From Aeromonas schubertii (GTDB taxonomy: Bacteria; Pseudomonadota; Gammaproteobacteria; Enterobacterales; Aeromonadaceae), in NCBI RefSeq assembly GCF_000820105.1, contig NZ_CDDB01000072.1, positions 1-64,000 on the forward strand: a stretch of 64,000 nt of DNA, written 5' to 3'. The notes below the pieces were generated by a model. It searched no databases and was not told the DNA's origin. It worked only from the letters and a program-made list of their open reading frames with translations. Each line of letters opens with the position of its first letter. Positions within the stretch are counted from its first letter, which is position 1. This document shows positions 61,496-64,000 of the stretch, one piece after another. Made by a program: the position numbers and the translations under genes.

Positions 61496-62662
61496 ATGGC
61501 AGACAGGGCCGTCAGGGAGATGCCGTCGCATCCCGTTCTCTTTCACGGTACCGCAGAGGAGTTCTTCAAGATCTGGGTGGTGAATCTCCTGCTCAGCCTG
61601 GTGACCCTCGGTATCTACTCGGCCTGGGCCAAGGTGCGTACTCACCGCTACTTCTATGGCTGTACCGAGCTCGACGGGGATCGTTTCGAATACCTGGCCG
61701 AGCCACTGCGCATTCTCAAGGGCCGGATCATCGCCCTGCTCTACGTGGTGGTCACCGGCGCGCTCTACCACCTCTCCAATGCCACCGCCATCGCCGTCTG
61801 GGCGCTCACGGCACTCCTCACTCCCTTGCTCCTGCGCGCCAGCCTGCGGTTCAACTGTCGGGTGACCCGTTTTCGCGGCGTGCGCTTCGATTTTGTCGGC
61901 TCCCTGAAGGGGATCTATTGGGTCGCGCTGGGGCGTCCCCTGATGCTGGCCCTGCTCATCTTCCCGGCCTCGTCTGTGGTGCTCATGATGATAGAGCTCG
62001 AGTCTCTCGGGGCGACCATCCTGGGGTCGGCGGCGATTATCCTTGCCTACGGGGCCGGTCTTGCCTGGATGATGCGCGGCTCTGCGCTCTACTCCATCCG
62101 GGGATTGCGCTACGGGGAGCACGCCTTCGACGTCGACCTCTCCATGAGGGTCTATCTGCAGGTGATGGGGATCAGTGCCCTCATCTGGCTCGCCACACTG
62201 GGGGGCCTGCTGCTGGTCTATCTGCTGGGTTATGGCTATGCCGACCTCACGGATCTGGGTCTCCTCAAAGGGGGGGACGTGAAGAACAATCTCTTCGTCG
62301 GCGTCTTCATGGTGATCTATGTGGGGAGCCTGGTCGCGGGAGCCCTCTGCTGGCTTTATCAGCATGTGACGCTGCGCAACTACCTCTTCAACCAGGCCCG
62401 GCTCGGGGAGGGGATCGCCTTCAAGAGCGCCATGACCCTGCCGGGCTATGGCGCTCTGCTGGTGAGCAACACCCTGCTGTTGGTCTGCTCGGTGGGCATA
62501 TTGCGTCCCTGGGTCATGGTCCGCACCGCCCGCTACCAGCTCGGCTGTACTCGGGTCGAGGGGGAGCTGGCGCTGCTGGCCCGTGATACAGGGGCGGTGG
62601 CCAACTCGCCCATCGGGGACGAGATGGTCGAGGCCCTGGATCTCGATCTGGGGCTGATCTGA
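61496..62662 (+). CDS. YjgN-family (DUF898) membrane protein
   Basis: A 388-residue inner-membrane protein (E. coli YjgN 398) with about eight helices. The DUF898 blocks are FHGTAEEFFKIWVVNLLLS at 18-36, TLGIYSAWAKVRTHRYFY, and a second copy of the pattern in LRNYLFNQARLGEG near residue 300, suggesting an internal duplication. The function is unknown. AGGAG is placed well before the ATG at 61496. It is followed after two bases by an M48 peptidase gene, so the two should be translated together. Confidence 0.9.
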   Translation: MADRAVREMPSHPVLFHGTAEEFFKIWVVNLLLSLVTLGIYSAWAKVRTHRYFYGCTELDGDRFEYLAEPLRILKGRIIALLYVVVTGALYHLSNATAIAVWALTALLTPLLLRASLRFNCRVTRFRGVRFDFVGSLKGIYWVALGRPLMLALLIFPASSVVLMMIELESLGATILGSAAIILAYGAGLAWMMRGSALYSIRGLRYGEHAFDVDLSMRVYLQVMGISALIWLATLGGLLLVYLLGYGYADLTDLGLLKGGDVKNNLFVGVFMVIYVGSLVAGALCWLYQHVTLRNYLFNQARLGEGIAFKSAMTLPGYGALLVSNTLLLVCSVGILRPWVMVRTARYQLGCTRVEGELALLARDTGAVANSPIGDEMVEALDLDLGLI

Positions 62663-62664
62663 CC

Positions 62665-63651
62665 ATGGAGATCCCGGGTCATCTGCTGCCCCCCGGTGAG
62701 TCTGTGCGCCATCCGGCCCGGTTACGGGTCGAGGGGGATGGCACCCTGCAGTTGGACTCGTTTGGTTATTGTTACCGGGGGCACCTCGATGAGGTGGTGG
62801 TCGGTGAGGCGCTGGGGAGCGTGCCGCGCACCCTGACCGACCCCCATGGCTGGTGCTTCGTGCCAAGGGACGGGGCCCTGATGGCCCGCCTGCTCGAGGC
62901 TCACCATGGCCGCGGCCGGTTGGCCCGCTGGGAGCAACGGGGCTCCCTGTTGGCCCTGGCGCTTGTCGTGGTGGTGCTGCTGGGTTTCAAGCTCCTGGCA
63001 CTCCCCTCTGTCAGTGGTGCCCTGGTCCGGTTGCTGCCTCCCGCCCTGATGAGCGAGGTGGGGGAGCGGGGTTATCAGGCCCTGCTCAAGAGTCACCAGC
63101 TTCAGCCGAGCCGACTCCACAAGACGCAGCAGGCGCAGTTGCAGGCACGATTCGCGGCCTTGAGTGCCACCCTGGCCCTGCCAAGGCCAGCCCCGCGCCT
63201 GACGTTTCATCATATGAATGAGTCCATCGCCTTTATCCTGCCCGATGGTCGCCTGGTGATGAGCGATGCCATGGTCAAGCGGGTCGACAATGAGGCCGAG
63301 ATGGAGGCTCTCTGGCTCCACGAGTTGGGCCATCATCACTACAGACACGGGATGACCCGGCTGGTGAGCGCCGGCCTCTGGGGGGTGATCGCCACCCTGG
63401 TGGTGGGGAACGTGAGCGGCGCCGCCGACTCGCTGGCCAGCCTCTCCTGGGTCTTGATGGATCTGGGCTACTCACGGGATCTGGAGCGTGCAGCCGACGG
63501 CTATGCCATTCGCCAGCTGGTGGCGCGCCATGGATCCAGTGAGGCTCTGGCGACGCTGCTCAGGCGGCTGGGTAAGGAGCAGGGAGCGCGCTGGCTCAGC
63601 ACACACCCGAGCATGGCCGAGCGGATCGCGGCGGCCGGCGCCGCTCCCTAA
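62665..63651 (+). CDS. M48-family zinc metallopeptidase
   Basis: A 328-residue membrane-bound peptidase. The N-terminal 90 residues are soluble, a helix follows (about 95-113), and the M48 domain has HELGHHHYRH (His219, Glu220, His223) with the third ligand probably in SRDLERAADGYAI near residue 276. This is the HtpX/Oma1-like active-site form. The adjacent DUF898 gene ends two bases upstream. Its last base overlaps the stop codon of the convergent LysR gene. Confidence 0.9.
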   Translation: MEIPGHLLPPGESVRHPARLRVEGDGTLQLDSFGYCYRGHLDEVVVGEALGSVPRTLTDPHGWCFVPRDGALMARLLEAHHGRGRLARWEQRGSLLALALVVVVLLGFKLLALPSVSGALVRLLPPALMSEVGERGYQALLKSHQLQPSRLHKTQQAQLQARFAALSATLALPRPAPRLTFHHMNESIAFILPDGRLVMSDAMVKRVDNEAEMEALWLHELGHHHYRHGMTRLVSAGLWGVIATLVVGNVSGAADSLASLSWVLMDLGYSRDLERAADGYAIRQLVARHGSSEALATLLRRLGKEQGARWLSTHPSMAERIAAAGAAP

Positions 63652-64000
63652 CGGCCACCCGGTAACCGGGCGATCGCCTCGCGCAGCAGCTCGGTGAGGG
63701 TGCGCAGCACCAGAGGAAGCTGACCGCCATAACCGTGCACGGCATAGACGGGGGTCATCCCCCCATGCCACTCGGGAAGCAGGTGGACCAGCTCCCCCCG
63801 GGCCAGATCGTCGGCCACCGAGGCCGCCGAGAGCAGGGCCAGTCCGGCTCCGGCCCGGGCACATCCCAGGGCGGCGGCGCTGGTGTTGACCCTCAGCTCA
63901 CGTCCCGCCTGCAGCGGGGTCCGCTCCTCTCCCCGTTGCCAGTGACTCTGCCATGGCAGCCGTATCAGGGTGGCCCCCAGCAGATCCTCCGGCTGGCGGA
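63648..64000 (-). CDS. LysR-family regulator, C-terminal part
   Basis: The last 117 codons of a gene that continues past the window. The translation contains PWQSHWQRG, LRVNTSAAALGCARAGAGLALL, then HGYGGQLPLVLRTLTELL, the end of a LysR substrate-binding domain; the SAAALGCARAGAGLALL segment is the usual A-A-x-x-G-x-G-I-A region. The TAG overlaps the TAA of the M48 gene by two bases. The DNA-binding part lies outside. Confidence 0.8.
   Translation of the reverse strand, partial: RQPEDLLGATLIRLPWQSHWQRGEERTPLQAGRELRVNTSAAALGCARAGAGLALLSAASVADDLARGELVHLLPEWHGGMTPVYAVHGYGGQLPLVLRTLTELLREAIARLPGGR

Overview
The window reads as a stretch of chromosome from a high-GC gammaproteobacterium, most probably Aeromonas. 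This rests on recognised proteins and gene order, not on a database search. The signs are a fis-dusB pair, a thpR-sfsA-dksA cluster divergent from hrpB-mrcB, cyoABCDE-yajR in enterobacterial order, a Shewanella-like lactate operon, lpxT, azurin and many envelope and efflux genes. Coding density is high. I see no insertion sequence, prophage, integrase, CRISPR array, rRNA or tRNA.

Layout: 0-0.5 kb holds a broken GNAT acetyltransferase remnant. 0.5-9.9 kb has an EamA transporter, then a LysR regulator divergent from a five-gene lactate operon (permease, LldEFG, FAD/Fe-S D-lactate dehydrogenase). 10-11.5 kb is dusB-fis with a stringent-type promoter. 11.7-16.4 kb is an efflux operon with outer-membrane, fusion and two ABC-2 permease proteins but no ATPase. 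16.4-18.3 kb carries an NAD(P)-binding protein and a Ca2+/Na+ antiporter. 18.3-26.4 kb is conserved core: prmA, dksA, sfsA, thpR, hrpB, mrcB, yaeR. 26.5-30.7 kb has a REC/HD-GYP regulator, a DUF2937 protein, lpxT and a TauE/SafE exporter. 30.7-35.2 kb is macA-macB with its own outer-membrane lipoprotein. 35.4-39.5 kb has a small secreted protein, a DUF481 barrel, and the ferredoxin yfhL next to trhP, with degenerate tandem copies of the yfhL 3' end, then yqaE and a GNAT.

39.6-44.3 kb encodes a 1299-residue lipoprotein metalloprotease of metzincin type and an outer-membrane barrel, preceded by an unusually AT-rich spacer. 44.8-50.5 kb has a chemoreceptor, an MFS transporter, a DsrE protein, azurin, a HutD protein and a nucleoside hydrolase. 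51.1-57.5 kb is the cytochrome bo3 operon and yajR; CyoA carries an extra His/Met-rich tail. 57.6-64 kb has a Tat-exported flavoprotein, DUF805, a YdcF-type protein, a DUF898-M48 peptidase pair and the end of a LysR gene that runs off the window.

Two respiratory themes recur. The lactate operon should feed electrons to quinones, and the cyo oxidase removes them to oxygen; both have ArcA-like sites upstream. The other theme is the envelope: two tripartite efflux systems, PBP1b, LpxT, several barrels and surface or periplasmic peptidases. The least explained parts are the metzincin-barrel pair, the ATPase-less ABC-2 operon, the DUF898-M48 pair and the duplicated yfhL 3' ends.
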